Positions 1 through 12,637 of a stretch of 64,000 nucleotides of DNA are shown here, one piece after another; position 1 is the first letter of the stretch, and the number at the start of each line of letters is the position of its first letter. The stretch comes from Mesobacillus sp. S13 (lineage in GTDB: Bacteria; Bacillota; Bacilli; Bacillales; Cytobacillaceae). A program made the position numbers and the translations under genes. Under the pieces are notes generated by a model that worked only from the letters and a program-made list of their open reading frames with translations, did not search any database and was not told the DNA's origin. The stretch spans positions 3,491,001 to 3,555,000 of the forward strand of contig NZ_CP084622.1 in the NCBI RefSeq assembly GCF_020422885.1, in the 5' to 3' direction.

Positions 1-756
1 CTCGATTCCGTCGAATGCTCCGCCGCAAATGAACAGGATATTCGTCGTATCGATTTGGATGAATTCTTGATGAGGATGCTTTCGTCCACCTTGTGGCGGT
101 ACGCTCGCAACTGTTCCTTCAAGAATTTTCAATAGTGCCTGCTGTACGCCTTCACCGGAAACATCTCTAGTAATAGAAGGGTTTTCGGATTTTCTGGCAA
201 TCTTATCGATTTCATCGATGTAAATGATTCCTTTTTCGGCTTTCTCTACATCGTAATCAGCAGATTGAATCAGCTTCAGAAGAATGTTTTCAACGTCTTC
301 TCCAACATAACCCGCTTCCGTCAATGATGTTGCATCCGCAATTGCGAACGGAACATTAAGAATACGTGCCAATGTTTGGGCAAGTAAAGTTTTACCGCTT
401 CCTGTCGGCCCAATCATCGCAATATTACTCTTTGACAGTTCCACATCATCGATTTTGCTGTTCGAGTTGATACGCTTATAGTGATTGTAAACGGCTACAG
501 ATAAATTTTTCTTTGCCTGATCCTGGCCAATTACATACTCATTAAGAATATCTCGGATTTCCTGTGGCTTCGGAACATCCTTAAACTCCACTTCTTCTTC
601 GGTGCCAAGTTCTTCTTCAACGATTTCTGTGCATAATTCAATACACTCGTCACAGATATAGACGCCTGGCCCTGCCACCAATTTGCGGACTTGATCCTGC
701 GTCTTGCCGCAGAAAGAACATTTGAGCTGCCCTTTTTCATCATTAAATTTGAACAA
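1..756 (-). CDS. clpX: ATP-dependent Clp protease ATP-binding subunit ClpX, C-terminal part cut by window edge
   Basis: AAA+ unfoldase that feeds substrates to the ClpP peptidase in the cytoplasm. The first 252 codons are present. They show the N-terminal four-cysteine zinc-binding domain (CSFCGK near residue 13, CDEC near residue 35), the Walker A motif GPTGSGKT near residues 115-123, and the Walker B stretch YIDEIDKI near 176-186. The protein runs off the window at the conserved [10 protein letters not shown]. The start is a TTG preceded by AAGGGGTG, giving the family N-terminus [12 protein letters not shown]. Its position upstream of tig fits the Bacillus order. Identity is secure; only the missing C-terminal half is unseen. 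Confidence 0.97.
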   Translation of the reverse strand, partial: MFKFNDEKGQLKCSFCGKTQDQVRKLVAGPGVYICDECIELCTEIVEEELGTEEEVEFKDVPKPQEIRDILNEYVIGQDQAKKNLSVAVYNHYKRINSNSKIDDVELSKSNIAMIGPTGSGKTLLAQTLARILNVPFAIADATSLTEAGYVGEDVENILLKLIQSADYDVEKAEKGIIYIDEIDKIARKSENPSITRDVSGEGVQQALLKILEGTVASVPPQGGRKHPHQEFIQIDTTNILFICGGAFDGIE

Positions 757-863
757 TGCCTTCACCCCTTGAGTACTTCTAAACATATATAAAGCTGCGA
801 TTCATAAGCAAACGATCAGTTAAGTAACAGTTTTTCTGCTGCTATCGAGCAGGTATGTATTGC

Positions 864-872
864 ATTGTATCA
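864..872 (-). promoter_or_regulatory. Candidate clpX promoter, extended -10
   Basis: On the minus strand an extended -10 element TGATACAAT lies about 110 nt upstream of the clpX TTG start. No good -35 is visible, which suits an extended -10 promoter. Inferred from sequence match alone. Confidence 0.4.
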
Positions 873-1033
873 CATTTTGCCATAGTACAGGAAATAATAA
901 CCCTCGGCCGTTTTTGTTTCGCGCTTATGAATCGAAAAAAATATGTACTAACTCATCTTATCCATAAATCGAGCCGTTAAATCGACTTAGAGCAAATTGC
1001 TAAAAAATTATGTATGTATATCGGTGTTAATTG

Positions 1034-1070
1034 TAGAAAACAAGGCACGATTTACTCGCGCCTTGTTTCT
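1034..1070 (-). terminator. Intrinsic terminator of tig
   Basis: A 9-bp perfect stem (AAACAAGGC/GCCTTGTTT) is followed on the minus strand by a short T-rich tail. It lies downstream of tig, beyond a stem-loop repeat that sits between the tig stop codon and this terminator. Confidence 0.75.
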
Positions 1071-1106
1071 ATCTTATAAACTAAGTATAAAATTCACTTC
1101 GAGAAA

Positions 1107-1226
1107 TGTCTAGCTGCGGCTCCTAACTCCTCGAGACGCTTCGGTCCTGCCAATGAAGTCAAAGAACGACTTCACTGTCAGGCCCTCCAGCGCTTGTCGG
1201 AGTTAAGCAGTCGCCTCCGCTTTTCT
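1107..1226 (-). repeat. Stem-loop intergenic repeat, family R1, short form (copy a)
   Basis: About 120 bp, read on the minus strand from AAAAGCGGAGGCG to GCTAGACA. The centre holds the near-perfect hairpin GTGAAGTC/GACTTCA with outer CCTGACA/GGCAGG arms. The element begins 7 nt after the tig stop codon and precedes the tig terminator. Related copies lie near 17.6, 20.9, 47.5 and 62.6 kb. Confidence 0.9.
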
Positions 1227-1230
1227 CTTA

Positions 1231-2520
1231 TTATGCAACAGTCTTACTGTTTTCTACAAGGAAATCAACTGCTTTTTTCAATTGAAGGTCGCCTTTGATT
1301 CCATCCAGGCTTCCGCCTAGTGCTGCTTGGATTTGATCAGCAGTCATATTGTACATTTCAGACATTTTTTGAAGCTCTGCACTTACTTCTTCATCTGTAA
1401 CTTCGATGTTTTCAGCTTTTGCGATTGCTTCAAGAGTCAGGTTTACACGAACGCGTGTAGCAGCTTCTTCTTTCATTTGTTCGCGAAGAGCAGCTTCATC
1501 TTGACCAGAGAACTGGTAGTAAAGGTCAAGGTTCATGCCTTGCATTTGAAGGCGCTGTTCGAATTCGTTAACCATCCGGTCGATTTCAGTGTTGATCATT
1601 GATTCAGGAACTTCGATTTCAGCGTTAGCTGCTGCTTTTTCTACAACAGTGTCACGTTCGAAGTGTTCTTTTTGGTGTGCTTTATCGTGTGCAAGACGAT
1701 CTTTGATCTTCGTCTTAAGCTCATCTAAAGTTTCAACTTCTTCGTCAGCATCTTTAGCGAACTCGTCATCTAGTGCTGGAAGTTCTTTTCCTTTGATTTC
1801 GTGAATTTTCACTTTGAAAGTTGCAGGCTTACCAGCAAGTTCAGCTGCATGGTACTCTTCTGGGAAAGTAACCTCTACATCTTTTTCTTCGCCAGTAGCT
1901 GTTCCAACTAGCTGTTCTTCGAAGCCAGGGATGAATGAACCTGAACCAAGTTCAAGTGCATAGTTTTCAGCTTTCCCGCCTTCGAAAGCTTCGCCATCAA
2001 CGAATCCTTCGAAATCGATGACAACACTGTCGCCATTTTCAGCTGTGCCTTCTTCTTTAACAACAAGCTCAGCTTGCTTTTCTTGCATTGCTTTCAATTC
2101 GTTCTCTACTTCTTCATCTGTTACGTTTGTGTCGAATGCTTCTACTTCAAGTCCTTTGTACTCGCCAAGCTTCACTTCAGGCTTAACTGTAACAGTTGCC
2201 TTGATGATCAAGCTCTTGCCCTTTTCGATTTGTTCTACATCGATTTCAGGGCGGTCAACTGGCTCAATTCCAGTTTCGTCGATTGCATTTGCATATGCTT
2301 CTGGAAGAAGGATATCAATTGCATCTTGATATAAAGACTCTACGCCGAAACGCTTTTCGAACATTTGGCGAGGCATTTTCCCTTTACGGAATCCTGGTAC
2401 GTTAATTTGCTTAACGACTTTCTGGAATGCAGCGTCAAGACCTTTATTGACCTTTTCTGCATCTACTTCAATTGTTAGAACCGTTTGGTTCCCTTCTCTT
2501 TTTTCTACCTTTGCAGACAT
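1231..2520 (-). CDS. tig: Trigger factor, ribosome-associated peptidyl-prolyl isomerase
   Basis: Chaperone that binds nascent chains at the ribosome exit tunnel. The 429-residue length is usual for the family. The N-terminal ribosome-binding domain carries the signature GFRKGKMPR near residues 44-52. The FKBP-type isomerase domain follows ([20 protein letters not shown], about residues 164-183), then a long helical C-terminal domain. ATG start with a purine-rich site upstream. It lies directly downstream of ysoA and upstream of clpX, as in B. subtilis. A repeat occupies the space between its stop codon and terminator. Confidence 0.98.
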   Translation of the reverse strand: MSAKVEKREGNQTVLTIEVDAEKVNKGLDAAFQKVVKQINVPGFRKGKMPRQMFEKRFGVESLYQDAIDILLPEAYANAIDETGIEPVDRPEIDVEQIEKGKSLIIKATVTVKPEVKLGEYKGLEVEAFDTNVTDEEVENELKAMQEKQAELVVKEEGTAENGDSVVIDFEGFVDGEAFEGGKAENYALELGSGSFIPGFEEQLVGTATGEEKDVEVTFPEEYHAAELAGKPATFKVKIHEIKGKELPALDDEFAKDADEEVETLDELKTKIKDRLAHDKAHQKEHFERDTVVEKAAANAEIEVPESMINTEIDRMVNEFEQRLQMQGMNLDLYYQFSGQDEAALREQMKEEAATRVRVNLTLEAIAKAENIEVTDEEVSAELQKMSEMYNMTADQIQAALGGSLDGIKGDLQLKKAVDFLVENSKTVA

Positions 2521-2677
2521 ATAGTTCCCTCCAACAATAATCTATTGTCATTTTAATTCGACGATGAATACTCTTGTTTACCAAGCAATATTCCAGATTA
2601 AATGTAAAATAGAATGATTTTTACATAATACAACCACTACATTATAACACAGGATTATTTCGTTTCAACAGCTTGGA

Positions 2678-3700
2678 CTATATTATCGGGTAAGAAATTT
2701 CTTCTAGCTTCCTGATAAAGTCCAGAACCTGTTCAGTCTCCTCAACTTCGCTTTCGTATATTTCAGCAAATGACTCAAGCGGATCTTCAAACCCGTAATA
2801 CTCATTGGCGATGAAATGGCAGGTAGCGGCCCATGACGCAGCCTTGCCGAGCGGCAGTTCAAAAGGATAAACCAAAAAGAAATAACGCTCGATCAATCTT
2901 TGTACATTTTCAAATAAAACAGGATCATCACTTTCGATTTCATCGCTTAATAGCTGGATGACTCCACTGGTCTCGATATACTCCTTTAGTTCAGGTAATT
3001 GATCTGGTCTGAAGGATGCTGTCCAACTGAATTTATGGACCGGAATTTCTTCAGCATACTCTTGTTCTTTCAATATATTAAGCAGCATGGTTTTCAAGAA
3101 GGGATGGCCTTCCTCGGATGCGATATACTCCCTTACCTTTTTAATGTAGGGACGGATATTCACTTTTGCGAGACCCGCAGCCGCCATTACCTGATCGTTC
3201 GGATTCTTGTAATCAAACAGATTAAGTTCTTCCTCTTCAGCCTCCTCTTCAAAACAATCAAAGGACTCCATTTCTGTTTCGCCATTCTGCATCCGTTTGG
3301 CAAATTCAAGCATAGTGATGAAATGTTCATGCTTTTCAGCCGGGATCTCTCGTTCTTCCAGAAGAGCTTCTATTGTCGTAACAATTTCGTTGTACTCATT
3401 CAACTGGACCAGGATCATGAGATACATGTCAATCACTTGTATGTACTCACCCATTCCTCCCCGGAGCATCTTCGCAACGATCTCCTTCGCCTGTTGGGCA
3501 TTGCCTGCTTCGTAATTTGCAAGAGCAAGGCCAACGAATACGTCACTATTCTCAGGATCATGCTCCAAAGCTTGTTCAAGATACTGAATCGCATCCCTGT
3601 ACTTTTGCTGTTTCAAATAATCCAGGCCTTTTTCCAACAGACGCTTTTCCAGACCAGGAAACAGGATCACATTATCCTTGTTTGATTCCTGTTTTTCCAT
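2678..3700 (-). CDS. ysoA: Tetratricopeptide-repeat protein, YsoA-like
   Basis: A cytoplasmic helical-repeat protein of 340 residues, probably a protein-interaction scaffold; the biochemical role is unknown. TPR motifs are clear at residues about 20-100 (for example LEQALEHDPENSDVFVGLAL). The rest is acidic and helical. The second in-frame ATG is taken as start because AAGGCGG lies 7 nt before it, whereas the first ATG is too close to that site. Its place between tig and the leu genes matches B. subtilis ysoA, which is the main reason for the name. Confidence 0.85.
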   Translation of the reverse strand: MEKQESNKDNVILFPGLEKRLLEKGLDYLKQQKYRDAIQYLEQALEHDPENSDVFVGLALANYEAGNAQQAKEIVAKMLRGGMGEYIQVIDMYLMILVQLNEYNEIVTTIEALLEEREIPAEKHEHFITMLEFAKRMQNGETEMESFDCFEEEAEEEELNLFDYKNPNDQVMAAAGLAKVNIRPYIKKVREYIASEEGHPFLKTMLLNILKEQEYAEEIPVHKFSWTASFRPDQLPELKEYIETSGVIQLLSDEIESDDPVLFENVQRLIERYFFLVYPFELPLGKAASWAATCHFIANEYYGFEDPLESFAEIYESEVEETEQVLDFIRKLEEISYPII

Positions 3701-3798
3701 ACACATACCGCCTTACTTTTATTAAAGTTCATTCTATTGTTATCATAATGTTTTTCTTCATGAGTTCCGCTTTTTTAGAAAGTTTAGCACGAATCCCT

Positions 3799-3836
3799 GA
3801 AAAAACAAAAAGATTCACAAGCATCGCCTGTGAATC
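3799..3836 (-). terminator. Terminator of the ilv-leu operon after leuD
   Basis: An 8-bp stem GATTCACA/TGTGAATC is followed on the minus strand by a long T-rich tail, just downstream of the leuD stop codon. Confidence 0.85.
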
Positions 3837-3843
3837 CATCATA

Positions 3844-4440
3844 TTAGATTACTTTTTCTATATACTTCTGCTCATATTCTCTGATACTGTCTTCAAGCTG
3901 GAGAGTGAGTTCAATCTCATCCCAACCATTCAGCAGCATATTATACCAGTATGAACTGATCGCAAAATTCGCCTCAAATCCCTGATCGTCATAAACTCGC
4001 TTTTGTTCAAGCGATACAGTCATTTCATACTCGTGACCGCTTGCTTTCTCCAGCAAATAGGAAACGTCTTCTATTGGAAGCTCAATTGGAAGGATTCCGT
4101 TTTTCAGGCAATTTTGTTTGAAAATATCAGCAAATGACGGGGCGATCAATACCTTGAAACCGTAATTCAGCAAAGCCCATGGCGCGTGCTCCCTGGAAGA
4201 GCCGCATCCAAAATTCTCATTCGCTGCTAAAATGGATGCTCCTTCGTTATCTGGATGATTGAGTTCGAATTGTTCATTTAGCTCTCCATTTGTATGATAG
4301 CGCCAGTCATAAAACAGGTACTGGCCAAAACCCGTTTTTTCGACTTTCTTCAGGAATTGCTTTGGAATGATCTGATCCGTGTCCACATTAGTCCTGTCCA
4401 TTGCAGCGACTTTTCCTTTTAGTTCTGTAAATCCGGACAT
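3844..4440 (-). CDS. leuD: 3-isopropylmalate dehydratase small subunit
   Basis: Small (swivel-domain) subunit of the aconitase-family enzyme that isomerises 2- to 3-isopropylmalate in leucine synthesis; works with LeuC. 198 residues, normal length. The family motifs NVDTDQIIPKQFLK (residues 18-31) and NFGCGSSREHAPWAL (about 76-90) are present. ATG start with AAAGGAG upstream. It is separated from leuC by 261 bp containing a strong hairpin and a 21-bp repeat array, which is unusual for this operon, so its expression may depend on readthrough. Confidence 0.98.
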   Translation of the reverse strand: MSGFTELKGKVAAMDRTNVDTDQIIPKQFLKKVEKTGFGQYLFYDWRYHTNGELNEQFELNHPDNEGASILAANENFGCGSSREHAPWALLNYGFKVLIAPSFADIFKQNCLKNGILPIELPIEDVSYLLEKASGHEYEMTVSLEQKRVYDDQGFEANFAISSYWYNMLLNGWDEIELTLQLEDSIREYEQKYIEKVI

Positions 4441-4499
4441 TGCAGGCTCCTTTCATGGCAAAATATATTTTGTAGAACTACATTCAGCAAATTAGTACT

Positions 4500-4536
4500 A
4501 AAATGACCCGAAATTTACCGTTTCGGGTCATTTTTT
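4500..4536. terminator. Strong hairpin between leuC and leuD, terminator-like in both directions
   Basis: A perfect 14-bp stem AAAATGACCCGAAA/TTTCGGGTCATTTT encloses a 7-nt loop. T-runs occur on both strands, six T on the plus strand and four at the stem end on the minus strand. It lies inside the ilv-leu operon, so it may act as an attenuator or partial terminator before leuD, or as an RNA-stabilising hairpin for the upstream message. Confidence 0.7.
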
Positions 4537-4583
4537 ACAGGTGAATTCCTTGCTGGAAAAATTATTTTCTTACTCAATCACGG

Positions 4584-4688
4584 TAATTGCACGAATAAAT
4601 CCGTTAATTGCACGCTCAAGGCTATTAATTGAACGAATTACTCTATTAATTGCACCATTCATCTCATTAATTGCACTATCAACCTTTA
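4584..4688. repeat. 21-bp direct repeat array, five copies
   Basis: The core TAATTGCAC (one copy TAATTGAAC) recurs at 4584, 4605, 4626, 4647 and 4668, an exact period of 21 bp, or about two helical turns. The intervening bases are also partly similar. It fills most of the leuC-leuD gap next to the 4500-4536 hairpin. It resembles iterons in form only; nothing nearby encodes a replication protein. Confidence 0.85.
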
Positions 4689-4701
4689 TTTTGAAAAAAC
4701 T

Positions 4702-6111
4702 CTAAACCGTCATGCCGGCCATTGACCTGACATCGACAAAATGTCCATGAAGTGCGGCAGCCGCTGCCATTGGCGGGCTGACTAAATGGGTACGTGCGCC
4801 TGCACCCTGCCTGCCTTCGAAATTGCGGTTAGAAGTGGAAGCACAATGCTCGCCAGCTGGCACAGTGTCTGCGTTCATGCTCAGGCACATACTGCAGCCT
4901 GATTCGCGCCATTCAAATCCTGCTTCAATAAAAACCTGGGCAATTCCTTCTGCTTCTGCTGCCTTCTTTACTTGCTGGGAACCAGGTACGACAATCGCAT
5001 TGACTACAGAGGCAACTTTTTTCCCTTTAACCACCTCGGCGGCTGCCCTGAGATCCTCTATTCTTGAATTGGTACAGGAACCGATAAAAACTTTCGTTAC
5101 ATTAATATCTGTAATCAACTGCCCCTCCGTCAGCCCCATATATTCGAACGCTCTTTGAACGGACTTTCTTTCTGCCTCACTACCGCATTCAGCCAGATAA
5201 GGCACTCTGTCTGTAACCGGCGCAGTCATTGCTGGGTTGGTACCCCAGCTGACCATCGGCGCAATGGAATCGCCATCTACCGTGATGGTATGATCATACT
5301 CAGCGTCAACATCAGAGCTGAGCTGCTGCCATTCAAGAATTTGATCGAGAAAGGCATCTCCTTGCTCAACATATTTCCTTCCATTTAAATAAGCGAAGGT
5401 TTTGTCATCAGGGGCGACGAGAGAAGCCTTGGCCCCTCCTTCAATCGACATATTGCAGATGGTCATCCTTTCCTCCATCGACATCTTCCTGATAGTCTCG
5501 CCGCAAAATTCGATGACATAACCAGTACCGAAATTAACTCCATACTTACTGATAATGAATAGGATGAGATCCTTTGCGCTCACTCCCGGTGCAAGCGATC
5601 CTGTCACCTCAACCTTAAGCGTCTTCGGCTTCGTCTGCCAGAGCGTTTGAGTGGCCAGCACATGCTCAACCTCACTCGTACCAATTCCGAATGCCAGTGC
5701 TCCGAACGCTCCATGCGTCGAAGTGTGGCTGTCCCCGCATACAATCGTCTTTCCAGGCTGTGTCAGTCCCAGTTCTGGCCCAATGACATGGACGATGCCC
5801 TGTTCAGGACTGTCAAGGTCGGCCAGGGTAATGCCGAATTCAAGACAATTATTCCTTAACGTATCCATCTGGGTTTTGGCAACAGGGTCATTGATTTCAA
5901 GCCGGTTGACAGTCGGTACGTTGTGGTCCATGGTCGCAAACGTCAAATCCGGCCGCCTAACAGACCTATTTTTCAGCCTCAGTCCCGAAAAAGCCTGCGG
6001 GGAGGTTACCTCATGAACAAGATGCAGGTCGATATACATCAGGTCCGGTTTACCTTCTTCCCGGCGCACTACATGCTTCTCCCAAATTTTTTCGATGATT
6101 GTTTTCCCCAA
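4702..6111 (-). CDS. leuC: 3-isopropylmalate dehydratase large subunit
   Basis: Aconitase-family large subunit carrying the [4Fe-4S] cluster; with LeuD it converts 2-isopropylmalate to 3-isopropylmalate. The cluster cysteines are visible in the segments FIGSCTNSR and [15 protein letters not shown] and [14 protein letters not shown] are typical substrate-site motifs. The start is set at a TTG giving [14 protein letters not shown], because AAAAAGGGGAGGG lies immediately upstream and the family N-terminus aligns there; an ATG 16 codons further up has no such site. The product is 469 residues. Part of the ilv-leu operon, 101 bp after leuB. Confidence 0.97.
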   Translation of the reverse strand: MGKTIIEKIWEKHVVRREEGKPDLMYIDLHLVHEVTSPQAFSGLRLKNRSVRRPDLTFATMDHNVPTVNRLEINDPVAKTQMDTLRNNCLEFGITLADLDSPEQGIVHVIGPELGLTQPGKTIVCGDSHTSTHGAFGALAFGIGTSEVEHVLATQTLWQTKPKTLKVEVTGSLAPGVSAKDLILFIISKYGVNFGTGYVIEFCGETIRKMSMEERMTICNMSIEGGAKASLVAPDDKTFAYLNGRKYVEQGDAFLDQILEWQQLSSDVDAEYDHTITVDGDSIAPMVSWGTNPAMTAPVTDRVPYLAECGSEAERKSVQRAFEYMGLTEGQLITDINVTKVFIGSCTNSRIEDLRAAAEVVKGKKVASVVNAIVVPGSQQVKKAAEAEGIAQVFIEAGFEWRESGCSMCLSMNADTVPAGEHCASTSNRNFEGRQGAGARTHLVSPPMAAAAALHGHFVDVRSMAGMTV

Positions 6112-6212
6112 TAATACCCTCCCCTTTTTAGATGCATTTGTATTTGTACGAATAGCCATTGCTGTAAAATCGCAAAATTGACAAGTTTAAATTTTCGAGT
6201 TGGCCTCTTTCA

Positions 6213-7325
6213 TCATGCGTAAGCACTCATGATATTCAGGATCGCTTCATTGTCCAGCAGTGCGGCTTTGATTTCTTCGACCATTCCTTCAGTTGTTAAA
6301 AATGGTGTGCCAAATACGGCAATGTCGCGGGTTCTGCTGCCAGCGTCCAGCACCTGCTGTACGGCATTTTCAATTGCTTCGGCTTCTTCTTCAAGCCCGA
6401 AGGAAAGGCGCAGCATCATCGCGGTTGACAGGATCATCGCGATTGGATTAGCGGCGTTCATACCGGCGATATCCGGTGCAGAACCATGGATTGGCTCATA
6501 CAGATAAGGGCCTGCAACTGAAACACTGGCAGATGGGAGCATGCCTAGGGAGCCGGTCAGCACGGATGCTTCATCGCTTAAAATATCACCGAACATATTC
6601 TCTGTGACCAGCACATCGAACTGGCGCGGATTCTTAATGAGCTGCATCGCAGCATTATCGACCAGCATATGCTCAAGCTGGACATCTGGAAAATCCTTAG
6701 CCACCTCTTCTGCTGTCTCGCGCCACATTCGGCTCGATTCCAAAACATTCGCCTTATCTACAGAAGTGACCTTTCTTTTTCTCATGGCAGCTAGCTCAAA
6801 TGCATAGCGGATGACTCTCTCCATCTCGTTTTTCTGGTAATACAATGTATCTACCACAGAAGCCTCGCCTTTCTGGATGGATCTTTCACTCGGTTTCCCA
6901 AAATAGAGTCCTCCGGTCAATTCCCTGACCACTACCATGTCAGCTCCTTCAACGACTTCCTTGCGCAGCGGCGAGATTTCGGAAATGCTAGAGTAGTATT
7001 GAACCGGGCGGACATTCGCATAAAGCCCGAGCTCTTTCCGGATTTTCAACAGTCCTTTTTCAGGGCGAATATGACCAGGCATACGGTCCCACTTAGGGCC
7101 GCCGACAGCGCCTAACAGGACGGCGTCACTTCCCTTGCAGAGATCAAGGGTATGCTCCGGGAGCGGGGTTCCAAATTCATCGATTGCCGCTCCGCCGATT
7201 TCTCCATAAGTAAAATGGAACTTATGATTGAAAAGCTCAGCAACTGCCTGGAGGATGGTAACCGCCCCCCTGCTTACTTCCTTGCCCACGCCATCTCCTG
7301 GCAGGATTGCGATCCTTTTTTCCAT
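6213..7325 (-). CDS. leuB: 3-isopropylmalate dehydrogenase
   Basis: NAD-dependent oxidative decarboxylation of 3-isopropylmalate in leucine synthesis, cytoplasmic dimer. 370 residues, normal length. Visible motifs are the N-terminal LPGDGVGKEV, the substrate-binding ELTGGLYFGKPSER and the metal-binding region GDILSDEASVLTGSLGMLPS. The conserved EPIHGSAPDIAG occurs near residue 280. ATG start. It lies between leuA (34-nt gap) and leuC in the same direction. Confidence 0.98.
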   Translation of the reverse strand: MEKRIAILPGDGVGKEVSRGAVTILQAVAELFNHKFHFTYGEIGGAAIDEFGTPLPEHTLDLCKGSDAVLLGAVGGPKWDRMPGHIRPEKGLLKIRKELGLYANVRPVQYYSSISEISPLRKEVVEGADMVVVRELTGGLYFGKPSERSIQKGEASVVDTLYYQKNEMERVIRYAFELAAMRKRKVTSVDKANVLESSRMWRETAEEVAKDFPDVQLEHMLVDNAAMQLIKNPRQFDVLVTENMFGDILSDEASVLTGSLGMLPSASVSVAGPYLYEPIHGSAPDIAGMNAANPIAMILSTAMMLRLSFGLEEEAEAIENAVQQVLDAGSRTRDIAVFGTPFLTTEGMVEEIKAALLDNEAILNIMSAYA

Positions 7326-7358
7326 TACATTCGCCTCCGAATTCTTAAGTGTATTTTT

Positions 7359-9933
<2,575 letters not shown>

Positions 9934-10043
9934 TTAGTCTCTGATTGATTGCTGATTTCTACATAGGTTATTACACTTATATAATGCTGATTTCTTTCGA
10001 ATTAGCATCATCGTAGTTGTTTGTGAAAAGCTAATGAATATCA

Positions 10044-10559
10044 TCAAACAAAAGAAAACGATTTTTGCTGGCCGGTCCGCTGGTTCCCTCTTGGGAATGC
10101 TGTCGTTCCGGTACGGGCCAGCTCTCTGATTCCATATGGTTTAATCAAATCAATAAATGCCTCGATTTTTTCCGTTTCGCCTGTCAATTGGATGATGATG
10201 CTATCTTTGCTGACATCAATCACCGAGGCCCGAAATGGTTCAATGATCGAATAGATCTCTGCTCGATTGTGAGGCAGGACGGGCACCTTCAAGAGGACGA
10301 GTTCCCGGGCGACAATCGCCTGGTCGCTGATGTCCGCAACCTTCAGGACATCAATCTGCTTATTGAGCTGTTTGGTGATCTGTTCGACCATTCCATCATT
10401 CTCCACATGGACAACACAGGTAATGCGCGAGACTCCCTCTTGTTCGGTAAGGCCAACCGAAATGCTCTCGATATTGTAGTTCCTCTTAGAAAATAAATTC
10501 GTAATCCTATTAAGTACTCCTGGCCGGTTCAAAACCGTCATTGTTATGATTCTTTTCAT
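10044..10559 (-). CDS. ilvH: Acetolactate synthase small regulatory subunit
   Basis: Regulatory partner of IlvB; ACT domains bind valine for feedback control. 171 residues. The N-terminal ACT domain starts [18 protein letters not shown], with [10 protein letters not shown] just after. The C-terminal domain carries [15 protein letters not shown] residues ([16 protein letters not shown]). Its start overlaps the ilvB stop codon by 4 nt, typical of coupled translation of the two subunits. Also called ilvN. Confidence 0.97.
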   Translation of the reverse strand: MKRIITMTVLNRPGVLNRITNLFSKRNYNIESISVGLTEQEGVSRITCVVHVENDGMVEQITKQLNKQIDVLKVADISDQAIVARELVLLKVPVLPHNRAEIYSIIEPFRASVIDVSKDSIIIQLTGETEKIEAFIDLIKPYGIRELARTGTTAFPRGNQRTGQQKSFSFV

Positions 10560-12265
10560 TTCTTCACTCCCACCATTTCGTGGATTCCTTTCCCAGGTGC
10601 AATCATCGGGTAGACATTCTCAGCTCCATCGACCCTGAAATCGAGCAGCACAGGCTCTTTGTCGTGCATCACCTTATCCAGGATCGAGTGCGCTTCTGCT
10701 TCGGAGTGGATTTCAAACCCTTTGATTCCATAGGCCTCGGCCAGTTTTACAAAAGACGGCTGCACTGGATTTTTACTGTGTGAATATCTTTCTTTATAAA
10801 AAATTTCCTGCCACTGCCTAACCATCCCAAGGGCCTTGTTATTGAATATCGCTATTTTGATAGGAAGCTGAAATTCAGCAATGACCGCGAGTTCCTGTGT
10901 TGACATCTGGAAGCCGCCATCTCCGAGAACGGCTACAACACAGGCTTCCGGGTCTGCAAACTGTGCTCCGATGCTGGCAGGGAGGCCGAATCCCATTGTC
11001 CCCAGCCCTCCTGATGTCACCCATCGATCTGAATGCTGAAGTTGATAATATTGGGCCGCCCACATCTGATGCTGGCCGACATCGGTCACTACAATCGCTT
11101 CGCCATCCGTTTTTTCGTAGAGGAGTTCCATCACCTTTTGCGGTTTAAGTACTTCGCTGTTTTCGTAATGATATGGGAAATCCTTCTTCCAGGCTGATAG
11201 CGATTCTGCCCAATCTTCCTGTTGAGGCGGACTGCCTTCAAGACCGAGCAACTGTCTTAACGCCTCTCCGGCATCACCGACGACCGGAATTTGCGTTGCC
11301 ACATTTTTACCGATTTCAGCCGGGTCGATATCAATATGGGCAACAGCAGCTTTTGGAGCGAAATGCTTTAGATTTCCAGTCAGACGATCATCGAATCTTG
11401 CTCCGATATTGATCAGCAGGTCACAATGATAAAGCGCCATATTGGCTGTATAGCAGCCATGCATGCCCGCCATCCCAAGGAACCGTTCATGATTAGCCGG
11501 GAAGCCTCCCAACCCCAGTAATGTGTGGACAACATGAAGGTTCTGCTGCTCTGCATATTCTTTTAGTAGATTTGAAGCCTTTGCATGGAGAACACCTGCA
11601 CCGGCGAGAATGACCGGCCGTTTTGCCCTGCTTACTGCTTCCGATAGTTTTCTTACCTGAAGGTAATTAGGCTCCGTTGTCGGCTGGTAACCAGGAAGGT
11701 GGATTTCCTCCTCAGCTGGCACTGCCGCTACTCCCGCTGCAAGGTCTTTCGGAAAATCGATCACCACAGGGCCAGGTCTTCCGCTTGTCGCGATATAAAA
11801 TGCTTCCTTGATAATCCTCGGAATATCTTTTATATCCCGTACTTGATAGTTGTACTTTGTTATTGGTGTGGTGATCCCAAGGATGTCTGCTTCCTGGAAG
11901 GCGTCTGTACCAATCACCCCTGTCGCAACCTGGCCAGTGAAGACGACCAGCGGCAAGGAGTCCATCATCGCATCGGCAATGCCGGTGATGATATTGGTCG
12001 CTCCCGGTCCAGAAGTAGCGATCACCACGCCCGGTTTCCCGCTCACCCGCGCATATCCTTCCGCTGCATGGATCCCTCCCTGTTCATGCCTTGGCAGCAC
12101 ATGAAGAATTTTAGAATCATAGAGTTTGTCGTAAATCGGAAGAACAGCTCCTCCTGGGTAGCCGAAGATGACTTCGACATTTTCCTTTTCCAGGGCCTTA
12201 ATCAGTAAATCTGCACCGCTTACCTCTTTTGTTTTCGCCTTTGTTTCCTGCAAGGCTGCTTCCAT
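10556..12265 (-). CDS. ilvB: Acetolactate synthase large catalytic subunit
   Basis: Thiamine-diphosphate enzyme making acetolactate or acetohydroxybutyrate, first common step of branched-chain amino acid synthesis. 569 residues. Visible are the N-terminal [13 protein letters not shown], the ThDP glutamate region [16 protein letters not shown], and the C-terminal ThDP/Mg motif beginning [15 protein letters not shown] start with AGGAGG upstream. First gene after the T-box leader and overlapping ilvH by 4 nt. Confidence 0.98.
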   Translation of the reverse strand: MEAALQETKAKTKEVSGADLLIKALEKENVEVIFGYPGGAVLPIYDKLYDSKILHVLPRHEQGGIHAAEGYARVSGKPGVVIATSGPGATNIITGIADAMMDSLPLVVFTGQVATGVIGTDAFQEADILGITTPITKYNYQVRDIKDIPRIIKEAFYIATSGRPGPVVIDFPKDLAAGVAAVPAEEEIHLPGYQPTTEPNYLQVRKLSEAVSRAKRPVILAGAGVLHAKASNLLKEYAEQQNLHVVHTLLGLGGFPANHERFLGMAGMHGCYTANMALYHCDLLINIGARFDDRLTGNLKHFAPKAAVAHIDIDPAEIGKNVATQIPVVGDAGEALRQLLGLEGSPPQQEDWAESLSAWKKDFPYHYENSEVLKPQKVMELLYEKTDGEAIVVTDVGQHQMWAAQYYQLQHSDRWVTSGGLGTMGFGLPASIGAQFADPEACVVAVLGDGGFQMSTQELAVIAEFQLPIKIAIFNNKALGMVRQWQEIFYKERYSHSKNPVQPSFVKLAEAYGIKGFEIHSEAEAHSILDKVMHDKEPVLLDFRVDGAENVYPMIAPGKGIHEMVGVKK

Positions 12266-12305
12266 TTATCGAACCTCCTACTTTTAACTCACTTGATTTT
12301 TACAA

Positions 12306-12612
12306 AATAAAAAAGCCCATCCATCTCCATATGCCTAAGGTTGCCCTAGGCAAAGGGATGGAATAGGCTTTATCTCCTTGTTCCACGGTACCACCCTTAT
12401 TCACGCTTTAAGCGTGCGCTCGTGACAGCCTCAGCTGCCGGTTTTGATAACAAGTGCCAAGCACTCGACCAGTTTTACTAGGATTCCTTTCAAACTGGCG
12501 CTCCAGGGTGAGTTCACTTATTGCGGCATCACCGGCTTCCAGCAACCCCGGCTCTCTGTGCATGCTGATCGCAATAAATTACTTGTCCCTGTCCTCGCTT
12601 TATCCTTATTCA
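12306..12612 (-). ncRNA. T-box leader of the ilv-leu operon, leucine (CUC) specifier
   Basis: tRNA-sensing leader that permits transcription when tRNA-Leu is uncharged. On the minus strand the T-box core AAGGGTGGTACCGTGG lies at about 12384-12399. The specifier segment GAA-CTC-ACC has its CTC at 12510-12512, a leucine codon. The 3' end is a terminator hairpin pairing the CCATCC/GGATGG arms followed by a T-run at about 12306-12315. Leucine specificity fits the leuABCD genes in the operon. Confidence 0.93.
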
Positions 12613-12637
12613 ATTATTGCTTTTGGCTTTTGGATTA

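Noticed and set aside
4584..4688. Plasmid-type replication origin
   Set aside because: The 21-bp iterons resemble one, but there is no rep gene, DnaA box cluster or AT-rich unwinding region, and the site is inside an operon.
11699..12208. 169-codon open frame opposite ilvB
   Set aside because: Antisense to the ilvB N-terminal domain with no independent support.
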